From: Melastoma dodecandrum | Taxonomy: Eukaryota > Streptophyta > Magnoliopsida > Myrtales > Melastomataceae | Reading direction: 5' to 3' | DNA: 64,000 nt | NCBI GenBank assembly: GCA_029817715.1 | Contig: JARUPY010000387.1 | Location: 2,232,001 to 2,296,000, forward strand | Shown: positions 11,336 through 24,030 of the stretch, in pieces | Position numbering within the stretch: position 1 is the first letter of the stretch | Layout: every line of letters begins with the position of its first letter | Position numbers and translations under genes: made by a program | The notes under the pieces: generated by a model | Databases searched by the model: none | What the model saw: the letters and a program-made list of their open reading frames with translations, nothing else | What the model was told of the DNA's origin: nothing

Positions 11336-12475
11336 CAGACCTTTTCACAGACCATTGTCAGTCGAATCCCTTTACCTGCAGATGAACGAACGGATCCCTC
11401 TGGCAGTCTGTGGAAACTGGGATGGTAAATCGAATCGAAACCAGAGTTTGAACGAATCACTGCGTTGCGGCCCGTAGGAGTTTTTCGAGTTTTGTTCCTC
11501 GATACCAAAATTATTTCGTTAAAAGTTTGAAAAATTCTCGACTAAACGGCAAAATCGGTCTTGCATCGAAGTCGTCTCTGCAGAACCAATGTTCCATAGC
11601 AAAATTAAAGTTGGCCATAAAGGCAACGTGCTTTCTTAGCAAAAATGAGTTGGACTCAAATTTTGCGTACGCTACAAGAGGATTACCACATAGTAGATTT
11701 AATCTTCTATCCCGCTAAATATTCAAGAATTTTTGAGATTTACAAGAATTAGCATAGGCTATGTCTTTTTAAATCTCTCCCTTAATCGTTACTTTCTATC
11801 TCTCCAAATATCGTCAAGAGCTCTTAAATAGAAATGCCGTCAGAATGAGGTACAATACTCTGAAACCCGAAGCAGTCATTCGGATACTTTGTGTTTAGGT
11901 CAGGAAAGACTCGGGATTATGAATGGCAGAGTGCCAGTGGCAATAGTACTTAACAATTGTCCAAATGCTAACGAGACGAAGATGGCACCTTCTGGTTTCT
12001 CGTCTGTATTTTGGAACAGTATTTACACCAGGATTTGGCCTGGAATCTTGATTGGTTAGAAACTCTTCATGGAACAGATAACTTAAGCCGCGGACAGTCG
12101 AGCCAACTCCTTTTTCTATGTCTGATTTTGTATGTTGTTCATTCATGGATAATAACAACAGGTAAGGCCTTGAGCACCGAAAAATTAACTACTTTTGCAT
12201 TATGCAATCCGGTAACACAGTGTTCCGCATAAGGCGCGTTCTATTCATATCACTCCCGATCGACCAATCTCATGGTTGGGATTGCCACCAGCGGCGGAGG
12301 AGTAGATCCCGGTTACCTCTGCCCGAATCTTCCTTGACTTTCCTCATCACATTTTGATGCCGAAGTAGCTCCATTCAGCACCATGGGTTAAGCTGTTGCG
12401 GCTCAGAGAAGCCAACCGAGAAAGTCCTAAGTATCAGAAATTAGTGACCTTCGAAACAATATACGCAGAGTCCAA
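11336..12475. other. Region upstream of citrate synthase; no gene recognised
   Basis: About 1.1 kb between the citrate synthase start and the citrate synthase fragment at 12476. Only short unmatched open frames occur. The first few hundred bases presumably hold the citrate synthase promoter, but no convincing TATA box was picked out. Confidence 0.4.
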
Positions 12476-12545
12476 TGCCCTTGGTTTCCCAACTGAACCT
12501 TTCAACACTCAGCTTTTAAAGCTTCTTTAGCCATTCCTGTAGCTG
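12476..12545 (-). pseudogene. Citrate synthase exon fragment (second copy), interrupted by an LTR retrotransposon
   Basis: This sequence parallels the citrate synthase exon at 10361-10426 and its flanking intron. The minus strand reads about E-W-L-K-K-L-stop-K-L-S-V against [13 protein letters not shown] in the gene, so it carries an in-frame stop and substitutions. The match resumes on the other side of the 11.3-kb element at 23894 (CTGCAGCCACCAAACTATGAA against CTGCAGCCACCAGAATATGAA in the gene). It is therefore a diverged partial duplicate of citrate synthase that was later split by the retrotransposon. Confidence 0.65.
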
Positions 12546-12550
12546 CAGCT

Positions 12551-15293
12551 TGTAATACCCAAATTGGACAAATTGCGTAGATTACGATTATTCACCAATC
12601 AAATCAAAGTAACAAAAGAAAGAAAGGAATCATGCAATGAAGGAAACAATATACAAGGAAACAAATAACTATGATTGATAAACATTGCCAAAGCAAAGCA
12701 AAAGGGGACACGATTATTTTTATCATGAACCTAGACACAAATCTGGTAAAAAAAAGATTAGATGATCCCTTTTCAGAGAATTTCAAATAATCAGGATACA
12801 AACGTTCATCCACCCAGAGACGTTCCTCCCTCTGGGGAACCGGACGCTCCACCCCTTCGGAGAATCGGAGGCCAACTCCTCCTCCCTCTACATACAACCG
12901 GAGGCCAACTCCTCCATACACATCAACGCCGGAGGCCAACTCCTCTCGACGTACATACAAAAACCGGAGCCAAGGACTCCCCCTCTCCAGTACTGACGAG
13001 CCAAAGCCTCCTGACTAGCCGACACCCTCCCGGCGTCGTTCATCCTCCTCGGGCCACCCCGAGGCGAGGTAACCCCCTCGGTGAGACCTCCTCTCACTTT
13101 GCTAATTCCAGCATGCTTCTACCATGTTCGATATGCTGACTCTGTCGTTCCTTTTCTTTTTTGGCCTACCACACACACCATGGGGTGAGGAACGAGCCTT
13201 CAGACAAAGTCGTAACAGCCAAAGGACAAAGGACAGCCGGCGTATCGTCTCCCGTCGACACTTAACCACAACGTAAACAGGTCGTAATCATTTAAACTCC
13301 TCTCGAAATGCATTTTCATACGTTTTTTAGACCTCAAAGCTTTCACGGTAGCTTTGGGGTCGATTTTGCATTCATTTGTGGCACGAAAGTGTCGGGACAT
13401 CTCCCGGCCTTCTATTTCGATTGTTTTCAGCGGCAACGCCTCAAACAGCTCTTTTTTTCAAAGAGGTTACGGACATTTTCGAACCTCGAACCCAAAAGGT
13501 CAAATGATCTACAATGAGTGATGATCTTGGGAATATTTTTATTTTAATTTTTGGTTAATCGATGACCAAGATATGCTCCCCGAAACTAGCGTCACCTTCG
13601 CTGGCCGCGACAAAGCAGTCTGTCGCATTGTTACTTCCGGAGACATTGCTGAAGATCTAACCGTTGGATTTTGTTAAAAATTTTTGACCAGAAACTAGAC
13701 TTCAATATAATTGTTTTCATATATTAACTAACCGTTGAAGTTTCTGTAATAACAAGATACGACCTCGTGAACAGACTGTACACCAAGTGAGGTCTGCCGA
13801 GCGTCGTTACTTCACTCTTTGCACAATACCCGCGGATCGAACCGTTGGAATGTACTTAAATTTTTTAAATATGTTCTTCACTTAATCATGTTGATTTTGA
13901 CATTTCATACACATTTTTTCACAATGTGGATGAAAAGATATTAATTTTTGTTCCAACGGCTCAAGTCAGCAAAACTGGACAAGCTATTTCTATTACTTTC
14001 AATTTTTGCACGAGCATATCTTTCGATCCAACCGTTGGATCCATGTGGAATTTTACACACGAATTCTTCATTGCCTTACCTTTCTGTGAAATCCTTTTGC
14101 ACTCCGATCGGATATTCGAGGTCCATGATACGATAGGAATAACGCTGTCGGTGCAAGCTGTTCCACTTTTCCAGACAGCCAATTTTGTTCCTTGATCTTG
14201 TGAGATTGCACCGTTAGATTTTTATAAAATTTTACATACAAACTCGCCATTAAGTTTTGGATCTTTTGGTTTAAATTTTGATTAAATCGGACAATCCGAG
14301 TCAAAGTTATAGATTATTTTCTGAACTATGCGTAATTCGTATTCGTTGTGTTTTGTGATTATACAACTCTTATTATTTGAACATTCTAACCAAATTTCCA
14401 TTTTATATTACATGAAAAATCAACAAACAATTTCGAGGATTCGACAAAGCGACTCTGAGGACACCCGTGGTAGAGGTACGTCACCAAAGTGGCCCAACTG
14501 AGAAGCCTTAGCCGATGACATGCCATCCCGGCGGGCCACAGGTACAAAGGGGAGGTGCGGGCCTCCCGAAAAAGATAGAAAATCCACTTGTAACGGGCCG
14601 TGGGCCCAAGTGCATAGGCCCACGGTCACCATCCTTCCCCGCCCCCTTTGATCTAAATAATTGCCTGTGCTTGTCCGCATGCCTTAGGCCCATAGGTTTA
14701 TTGTCGCATGTTGTTTGCTATCAACAAACATGAGTTCGGGTCCAAAGCCTGAATCGGGTCCAACGCCCGTAAAACATTGACATGAGTTCGGAATCATGCC
14801 CAGATCGGGTCCAATGCCCGTTAAACAAAAGCAAATCTTTTGGTGCAAACGCCACCTCCCTTTTTCGAATGTTAGAATGTAAGAGTTAGTAAATAGGAAT
14901 CCCCGAACCAACTGTTTTTTTCCGACTTAAACAGCTTTCATAAATAAAGTCGGTGGCGACTCCGTTTAGTTTACCTAGGTTAAACAACAAAAACCTTTTT
15001 ACGGAGCCATCATGGATGAGGGACTGACGACACGAGCCGCTCCCGATTCCTCCCGAAAGTTCCTCCTTCGGATCATGCTCCGCCTTTCGCCCGCCGCCTC
15101 TTAGGAAAACAGAGACGGTCGGCGAGGGCCCGAGCAGGCCCAGTTAGGAACCCAGGGAGGGATCACCCAATTCCCTTCTGCAGCGTCCGACGCTCGAGTC
15201 GCGACGTCGACCGGTTGGGCCTTGGGGAGCGGGCCCGGATCCTCGTGTCGTTCGAACCGCCTCGCGCGTGCTAGGCCGGAAGGCGCGCGTACA
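12551..15293 (+). repeat. 5' LTR of the 11.3-kb element
   Basis: 2743 bp, starting TGTAATACCC and ending GCGTACA. Its copy at 21153-23893 is almost identical. It contains a hairpin CCGTGGGCC/GGCCCACGG near 14600-14630 that is shared by all three copies of this LTR in the window. The small open frames inside it are repeated in both copies and encode nothing recognisable. Confidence 0.92.
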
Positions 15294-15300
15294 TCCCGGA

Positions 15301-15318
15301 TGGCGACTCCGCTGGGGA
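15301..15318 (+). other. Primer-binding site (tRNA-Arg-like)
   Basis: TGGCGACTCCGCTGGGGA starts seven bases after the 5' LTR. It has the TGG start expected of a tRNA 3'-CCA complement and resembles the site used by Ogre-type elements. Assignment to tRNA-Arg is from memory and would need a tRNA comparison. Confidence 0.6.
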
Positions 15319-18300
15319 GACTGCATGTGGATTCCTTTCGAACGCTCTTACATTTTTAATCCACATGCGGAGAGGAGTTCTTGTTTGCGTATGTAATTGC
15401 TTGGCTCGGTGCCCTTTGTCTGCCCTCATGGTTGTGTTTGTTTACTGCTTTCCTAGGCATATCTAGGTGTGCCCGAACCCGGGGCTAGGATATTTAGGGG
15501 GGTCACCGAGAGGCTCAGCTTGCTGCTATTTGCGGTTTGGTTTTTGGCCGGGGCCCCGCCTCCCTTAGTCCGAGGGAGGTTTAGAAACCTTCATCCGATA
15601 GTCTAGCATTGATTGCCCACTACAGGTACCAGACACCGCACGTGCATTTGTCTGTTACTGAGTGACTGCTACTTGTGCAGGGACAGGTGTCAGGTATGCT
15701 TTGTCTGCTATGACTGTAAAACTAACACTTCTCGTTTTGCAGTTTGATGGAGTTTATTACAATGGGCTTCAACAACCTTCATTTCTCTTATCCCTACCTA
15801 TTTTTTTGTTTACTGCATCCATGCATTCGCTACCTATTTTATTGCTTATTGCATTCGTACATTCGCATGAACATGAGTGTATGTTTGATTGCAGAAGTTA
15901 CATTATCATGTCATTCACAGTAATTGCTCCATTGTATCATGACTTCTCATTTACAATTGCAATTACAAAATGCATACTTTTATACATACATGGGTACGAT
16001 TAAGTATCATCACAAATTTATCATGCATCGATTATATTATTGCATGATACTAATCCAAATATTCTCTATTTTCCTTCCGAGGTTTAATTCTCCAACATGG
16101 CTCCTCGAACGGGACTAGGGACAAAGCACGACATTACAAATCTACAAGCACAAGAATGCCAAGGATTTATCGACGGCTACCTGGCCCAAAGTCGAATATC
16201 TAACAACATGAAGACCAAAGTTTTCATACGGCTACCAAGGTCCAAAGCCGTGTGTCCAAAGACATGAGCCCAAAGTGTTATCAACGGCTACCAAAGTACA
16301 AAGCCAAAAACAAAGACCAAAGTTCACCCAACGACTACCAAGGTTCAAAGCCGAATCTACAGCAACCTAAAAACCCCAAGAAGGTTACATTTCAAAAGGC
16401 CAATCTCCATCAACATCAAAACTAACGACAAACCAGAGAGCCGTTCATAGACATGCAAAAATCGGATGTGTCGGAACATCACGCCTACTGATCCGACAAT
16501 CGCTCCAAGGCAATAAAAGCGATCCCTCTACATCATCAGTCACCACAATCTAGCACAAGGACTCATCGACCTTCTTCACGGTGCCAACAGTACATTCTAG
16601 CACTATGGGCAAACCCGTCTTCACAACAACCTCGCAAGATCAAACTTCCCAAAGAACTTGAAGAATGTCGAATCAGCATCCCAACGACAAAAATATGAAC
16701 GTGGACCAAATTCTTCAAGCGACGTCGAACACACAGTGCAACTGGCATTAGAAGCCCCATTTGCTCTATTCGCCTTCCAACAGTTCAAAGCATATATGAT
16801 GAACTTACCGATATTTAAACTGCTAACACTTAGGCATCCATTTTACCTCGCAGGTACAAAATGTCTCGTCTGGAGCTCACACAACAGCTTACCAATACCA
16901 AAGAACATGATTTCCACCAAACGACGACGCATACTTCGACTGGGGCAATCCTCTTTGAATTCCCTACGGCATCCAAGCGGTCATCCCGACAGTATTCAAC
17001 CACCGACTCTCACCAAAGAACAGAAGAGAAGGTCAGTCACCGCATCACTCATTAACGAAAAACAAGCACCTCGGCCCACTACATGAGTGGCCAATCCCCA
17101 CCCATGCCCACCACAAAGTGCTACAACAACTCACATCCCGTGTAGTCACGCCTTTCAAAAGAGCAACCGTCGTAACAAAGAGGAACTGCCACAAGCACTC
17201 AATGTGTGAGTGGCAGGGTGGTAAAGTTTCGAGCCAAAGCCTTGAAACAGTTTAAAGCCAAAGCTTTGAAATATCCTTCCTTGTTAACAAAACAACAGAA
17301 CAACATGAAAGGAAGTATTTGTTCCCAAGTTAATACTTTCTTTGCAAAAATAAGTTACACGAGCTTACTTATTTTCACCATGCATTAGTCTTATAGGTAC
17401 ATGAGCATCCTAAGCAGACAAGCAATATTGGGGCAAAACTCCAAGCAATCTTGGAGAATTCTCTGTCAACAAAACAATGATCTACATGAAAAGGGAGTTT
17501 TCGTCCCTTAACAAATACTTTTTTCGCAAAACAGGTTGCATGAGCTTACTTGTTTTGCCCTTCGGCTTGTCTTATAGGTACATGAACATCCCAGACAGAC
17601 GACGAAGGCGAGGGTGGTAGGGTGGAAAAGTTTCGAGCCAAAGTTTCGAAACAGCCTACGTTGGCAAAACAACGACAGCGATAACACGAGAATAATCCGG
17701 AGCAAATCTCCATGCGATCCTGGGGCAAATCTCCAAGCGGTCATAGGACAGATCTTCGAACAATCCCGGGGCAAATCTCCGAGTAATCATGGACAAATCT
17801 ACGAGCAATCCTAGGACAAATCCCCGACCGATCCAGGGGCAAATCTCTGAGTGATCATGGACATATCTCCAAACGATACTGGGGCATACCTTCAAACTAT
17901 CCTGGGACAAGACAGAGCAATCTTGGTTAATTCCCCATTGACGAACCAGCGAATCACATGAAAAGGAGAAGTACATGAACATCCTAGATAGACAATCAAG
18001 ACAATCAATACATTTCAAACCAAAGCTTCGGAGCAACATGTCATCAACAACACCACAAATTACATGAAAGAGATATATGAGCGTCCTAGACAGACAATGA
18101 AAACCAAAGCTTCAAAACAACATGTCATCAACAAGACAACAAATTACATGAAAGGGGTACATGAGCGCCCTAGGCAGACAATGAAGACAAACAATAAAGC
18201 TTCATTCAGAACACAACCTTCATCAACAAACTTCTTTACATCCCCAAAGAACTGGGGCAATGAACACCGACAATACACATGAAAAGGGAGAATCACACAG

Positions 18301-21137
18301 TCATTACTCTCTTCATCAAACTAAGCGAAATTACATGAGCACATTTCGTTTACGTCCTTTGTCTCGTGGGCAGGTACAAGAGCTCCTCACACGAATGGTA
18401 CACAACTCCTATGCCAAAGGCGAGGGTGGCAGGGAGGCAAAGCTTCAAGCCAAAGTGTTGTCGCAACTTCGTCAATCCTTCGATTCCTACGGACAAAGAC
18501 GCACTGACGAAATTACACAAAAGGGAAGTACCATAACACTTCTTTACCTTTCTTATAAACGAAATTACATGAAGCACATTTTGTTTCTACTCTAAAAGAA
18601 TCAAGTCGTACAAATACACTTGTTTCCTTTTTATCTGTTTGATAGGCACATGAGCAACCTTATACAACGGATACAAAACCAGAGTAGTCATTTCGTCAAA
18701 CCTTCGATTCCATCGGACGAAGATGCAATGACGAAACCATGTAAAAGGGAAGTACCAAAGCCCTACTTCACTTTTCTTACAAATGAAGTTACATGAGCAA
18801 ACTTCATTCTTACTCTAACAGAAACAAGTCACATGAACTTACTTGTTTCTCGCCATCTATTTGATAGGTACATGAGCTTCCTTACACAATAGACATCAGG
18901 CAGGAGTAATCTTCGTCAATCCTTCGATTCCATCGGACGGAGATACAATGACGAAACACACAAAAGGGAAGTATCAAGGCTCTACTTCACTTTTCATATA
19001 AATGAAGTTACATGAGCAAACTTCATTCTTACTTTAACAAAAACAAGTTACATGAGCTTACTTGTTGTCCGCCCTTTGGCGAGTGCAGGTACATGAACAT
19101 CCTTGCATTACGAACAAAGGCGCGGGCGGTTGGGTGGAAATTTTGGATCAAAATTCGAGATTGCATTTGTTTATCACCAAGGATGATTACATTAATTCAA
19201 TTCTAACACTTTCTCTGTGAAACAAGTTACAAGAGCTCACTTGTGTTTCCGCCCTTTGACGAGTGTAGGTACATGAACATCCTGCATTACGAACAAAGGT
19301 GCGGGCGGTCGGGTGGAAGATTTCGAACCAAAGCTTCGAGATTGCCTTTGTTGTCACCAAGGATGATCGTATCGAAAGGAAGTATCATCTACCCTACTCT
19401 CTAACAAATTTCTTATCATTCCCTAGGCGGAGTCAAACCTCCATTTCCCCAGCTGGAGTCGGTTATAAACACCGCATTCCTCAACAAGAATAGAATATAC
19501 AAGCATATTCTTCCAGAACAACCATCAAGATGGGCATATTCATCTCATATCCCCAGCGAATACCCAACTTTATTATAATCTCCTCAAGCGAGAGTTGAGG
19601 TACATGAGCTAACTTCACCCCCGTCCGTTGTCAACTGTGTAGGCACATGGGCTCCACACAGTACGGTACAAACTCTTAGGCACCGGCGTGGGTGGTTGGG
19701 TGGAAGCCGTTCCAAGTCTAATCTCAAGGACCATGACTGGGGCATGAAAGTGCAAACACTTTCCCCACGAAGCTTGCACAAGAGCACCACCTTAGTACGA
19801 CGTCTCCAAAGAGGTTTGCGTACCTAAACCTATTCACTTCTTAAGCATTTGTGTGCCCTTTTTGCATACAATTTTAAAAGATTTTTGACAATAACAATGC
19901 TTCTGGGTGAGAATTGGAGAAGGCAAACCTATTCCCAAACACCCACCCTAGAGAGACGAGTGTAAACATCGAGAGGATTCATACAAACAAGCGTCCGGAC
20001 GGATAAAGAATCCTTTGACGAAAGATGCTCAGACCGGGATGAGATCGAGCATTTATTCTCTATCCCAAACACAAAACATTAATCATTGCTAGCCCTTCCG
20101 AGCCAAAGTCGAAGTTTCTATATATACTACTCCCTCTGAGTCTAAGGACCGCCTCACACTGAGGTAAATGGAGATCCTGTAGTCAGAAACCGGGAACAAT
20201 GGACCATAGAGGCGACAGTTCCTTAAGGTTCAACTGAAGAGGCACCATCATCGGACGTGCACTCCAATCGAGTCGCTCCCAAGACAGAGCATCTTCAAAC
20301 AATTTCATAAGGAGTCCAAAGCATCTCCCAGGAAATCAATGAGAGAAAGAAAATGGGGCAAATCCCTATAGTTTAGTAAAGAAAAAGCAGAGTCAGCGCA
20401 AAGACCAAAGTCTTTAAAAAAGCAAAGCGCATAATCAAAATAACAAAAATAAAGTATCATGGCCGACATAGACGGTCGCAAGAGCAAGTGTATTCTACAT
20501 ATGAGGAAGCAAAATGTCTCCAAAGCGGATCATTGGCAATCACCAGTAAAAACATCTCTCAAGCAAGTCAAGGAGAAAAGCATCCTAAAAGTGGATCATC
20601 AAATGTCACCAGTGAAACCTTCATCAATCCCCAACGGAGTGTTTCAACTGGCATGCCGTCTGAAAGGTGGAGAATTCGCTTGGACGGGGACACTTCTGTG
20701 GTACAACAGCTTCCGATGAGGTCCATAGATTCGTTTCCTAAAATAAAGAATTTAGAACCTCAACCAAAAGGCCTTATGCCAAACCCACATTATAACCATA
20801 CAAAGACTCCTTCGACCGATACATGAGCATCCAAATCAAAGGAATTCTGAAATCTCACCCAGACAGCTTTCAAAAATAAGAGTGAGCCGTGAGAAAAGTC
20901 ATAAGCCCTTCTCCAACCTCACTATGAAGCATTCAAATAGACTTTGTTAAAACAAAGCGTGGCATACATGAATGTCTTAATCATACATGTTTGATTACTC
21001 CGTATTTCACAAGGATACATTTATTACTAACTTGTTTCTTAATGAAGCCCCAAAGAACAGGTCTATCAAGGATATCCTGATCCACAATTTGGGATATTAA
21101 TGAAGTCTTTGCGAGAAAATCCTTTCAAGATTATCTC
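15319..21137 (+). other. Non-coding interior of the 11.3-kb element with degenerate repeats
   Basis: No retroviral protein is found. From about 17200 to 19650 the sequence is built of degenerate repeats. One kind carries ACATGAGC(T)TACTTGTTT followed by TAGGTACATGA(A/G)CATCCT; another, at about 17690-17890, repeats GGGGCAAATCTC(C) and GATC(C/A)TGG. Around 16130-16400 a third set repeats CGGCTACCAAGGT(C)CAAAGCCG. Such arrays are common in the untranslated parts of Tat/Ogre elements. Short open frames here simply run through the repeats. Confidence 0.7.
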
Positions 21138-21150
21138 GCAAAGAGGGGCA
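21138..21150 (+). other. Polypurine tract of the 11.3-kb element
   Basis: The purine-rich run GCAAAGAGGGGCAA directly precedes the TG of the 3' LTR at 21153, the position for second-strand priming. Confidence 0.65.
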
Positions 21151-21152
21151 AC

Positions 21153-23893
21153 TGTAATACCCCAAATTGGACAAATTGCGTAGATTACGATTATTCACCA
21201 ATCAAATCAAAGTAACAAAAGAAAGAAAGGAATCATGCAATGAAGGAAACAATATACAAGGAAACAAATAACTATGATTGATAAACATTGCCAAAGCAAA
21301 GCAAAAGGGGACACGATTATTTTTATCATGAACCTAGACACAAATCTGGTAAAAAAAAAGATCAGATGATCCCTTTTTAGAGAATTTCAAATAATCAGGA
21401 TACAGACGTTCATCGACCCAGAGAGGTTCCTCCCTCTGGGGAACCGGACGCTCCACCCCTTCGGAGAATCGGAGGCCAACTCCTCCTCCCTCTACATACA
21501 ACCGGAGGCCAACTCCTCCATACACATCAACGCCGGAGGCCAACTCCTCTCGACGTACATACAAAACCCGGAGCTAAGGACTCCCCTCTCCAGTGCTGAC
21601 GAGCCAAAGCCTCCTGACTAGCTGACACCCTCCCGGCATCGTTCATCCTCCTTGGGCCACCCCGAGGCGAGGTAACCCCCTCGGTGAGACCTCCTCTCAT
21701 TTTGCTAATTCCAGCATGCTTCTACCATGTTCGATATGCTGACTCTGTCGTTCCTTTTCTTTTTTGGCCTACCACACACACCATGGGGTGAGGAACGAGC
21801 CTTCAGACAAAGTCGTAACAGCCAAAGGACAAAGGACAGCCGGCGTATCGTCTCCCGTCGACACTTAACCACAACGTAAACAGGTCGTAATCATTTAAAC
21901 TCCTCTCGAAATGCATTTTCATACGTTTTTTAGACCTCAAAGCTTTCACGGTAGCTTTGGGGTCGATTTTGCATTCATTTGTGGCACGAAAGTGTCGGGA
22001 CATCTCCCGGCCTTCTATTTCGATTGTTTTCAGCGGCAACGCCTCAAAAGTCTCTTTTTTTCAAAGAGGTTACGGACATTTTCGAACCTCGAACCCAAAA
22101 GGTCAAATGATCTACAATGAGTGATGATCTTGGGAATATTTTTATTTTAATTTTTGGTTAATCGATGACCAAGATATGCTCCCCGAAACTAGCGTCACCT
22201 TCGCTGGCCGCGACAAAGCAGTCTGTCGCATTGTTACTTCCGGAGACATTGCTGAAGATCTAACCGTTGGATTTTGTTAAAAATTTTTGACCAGAAACTA
22301 GACTTCAATATAATTGTTTTCATATATTAACTAACCGTTGAAGTTTCTGTAATAACAAGATACGACCTCGTGAACAGACTGTACACCAAGTGAGGTCTGC
22401 CGAGCGTCGTTACTTCACTCTTTGCACAATACCCGCGGATCGAACCGTTGGAATGTACTTAAATTTTTTAAATATGTTTTTCACTTAATCATGTTGATTT
22501 TGACATTTGATACACATTTTTTCACATTGTTGATGAAAAGATATTAATTTTTGTTCCAACGGCTCAGGTCAGTCAAACTGGACAAGCTATTTATATTACT
22601 TTCTATTTTTGCGCGAGCATATCTTTCGATCCAACCGTTGGATCCATGTGGAATTTTACACACGAATTCTTCATTGCCTTACCTTTCTGTGAAGTCTTTT
22701 GCACTCTGATCGGACATTCGAGGTCCATGATACGATAGGAATAACGCTGTCGGTGCAAGCTGTTCCGCTTTTCCGGACAGCCAATTTAGTTCCTTGATCT
22801 TGTGAGATTGCACCGTTAGATTTTTATAAAATTTTATATACAAACTCGCCATTAAGTTTTGGATCTTTTGGTTTAAATTTTGATTAAATCGAACAATCCG
22901 AGTCAAAGTTATAGATTATTTTCTGAACTATGCGTAATTCGTATTCGTTGTGTTTTGTGATTATACAACTCTTATTATTTGAACATTCTAACCAAATTTC
23001 CATTTTATATTACATGAAAAATCAACAAACAATTTCGAGGATTCGACAAAGCGACTCTGAGGACACCCGTGGTAGAGGTACGTCACCAAAGTGGCCCAAC
23101 TGAGAAGCCTTAGCCGATGACATGCCATCCCGGCGGGCCACAGGTACAAAGGGGAGGTGCGGGCCTCCCGAAAAAGATAGAAAATCCACTTGTAACGGGC
23201 CGTGGGCCCAAGTGCATAGGCCCACGGTCACCATCCTTCCCCGCCCCCTTTGATCTAAATAATTGCCTGTGCTTGTCCGCATGCCTTAGGCCCATAGGTT
23301 TATTGTCGCATGTTGTTTGCTATCAACAAACATGAGTTCGGGTCCAAAGCCTGAATCGGGTCCAAAGCCGTAAAACATTGACATGAGTTCGGGGTCATGC
23401 CCGGATCGGGTTCAACGCCCGTTAAACAAAGCAAATCTTTTGGAGCAAACGCCACCTCCCTTTTTCGCATGTTAGAATGTAAGAGTTAGTAAATAGGAAT
23501 CCCCGAACCAACTGTTTTTTTCCGACTTAAACAGCTTTCATAAATAAAGTCGGTGGCGACTCCGTTTAGTTTACCTAGGTTAAACAACAAAAACCTTTTT
23601 ACGGAGCCATCATGGATGAGGGACTGACGACACGAGCCGCTCCCGATTCCTCCCGAAAGTTCCTCCTTCGGATCATGCTCCGCCTTTCGCCCGCCGCCTC
23701 TTAGGAAAACAGAGACGGTCGGCGAGGGCCCGAGCAGGCCCAGTTAGGAACCCAGGGAGGGATCACCCAATTCCCTTCTGCAGCGTCCGACGCTCGAGTC
23801 GCGACGTCGACCAGTTGGGCCTTGGGGAACGGGCCCGGATCTTCGTGTCGTTCGAACCGCCTTGCGCGTGCTAGGTCGGAAGGCGCGCGTACA
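21153..23893 (+). repeat. 3' LTR of the 11.3-kb element
   Basis: 2741 bp, near-identical to 12551-15293 with a few substitutions and one-base indels (for example TACCCC against TACCC at the start). It ends GCGTACA and is followed by the CAGCT target duplication. Confidence 0.92.
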
Positions 23894-24030
23894 CAGCTGC
23901 AGCCACCAAACTATGAATTCTCCGAGATAAAACGGCAACAATGATAGTGTCGACAGACTAATCATTACTTATATGTAATTAACCGTTTTAGATATTCTTA
24001 TTCGTTCGAAATTTTACCGAGAAGTTATTT

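Larger units (their letters stand above)
12551..23893 (+). mobile_element. Non-coding LTR retrotransposon with 2.74-kb LTRs (Tat/Ogre-like, LARD type)
   Basis: Near-identical direct repeats 12551-15293 and 21153-23893 begin with TGTAATACCC and end with GCGTACA, giving canonical TG...CA ends. The 5-bp target duplication CAGCT is at 12546-12550 and 23894-23898. A primer-binding-like site TGGCGACTCCGCTGGGGA follows the left LTR, and a purine tract AAGAGGGGCAAC precedes the right one, so the element is on the plus strand. The 5.9-kb interior shows no gag, protease, reverse transcriptase or integrase motif in any frame, so it would depend on proteins from another element. A tRNA-Arg-type primer site is known from the Ogre/Tat branch of Ty3/Gypsy; that placement is an inference. 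The LTRs differ only at scattered positions, so insertion is fairly recent. Confidence 0.9.

Noticed and set aside
14420..14733. Open frames repeated in both LTRs (also at 23022-23335)
   Set aside because: They are duplicated only because the LTRs are; they overlap on opposite strands around a GC-rich hairpin and show no protein family.
17690..17890. Regularly spaced repeats resembling a CRISPR array
   Set aside because: The repeats are degenerate, spacers are themselves related, there are no cas genes and the host is a plant; they belong to the retrotransposon interior.
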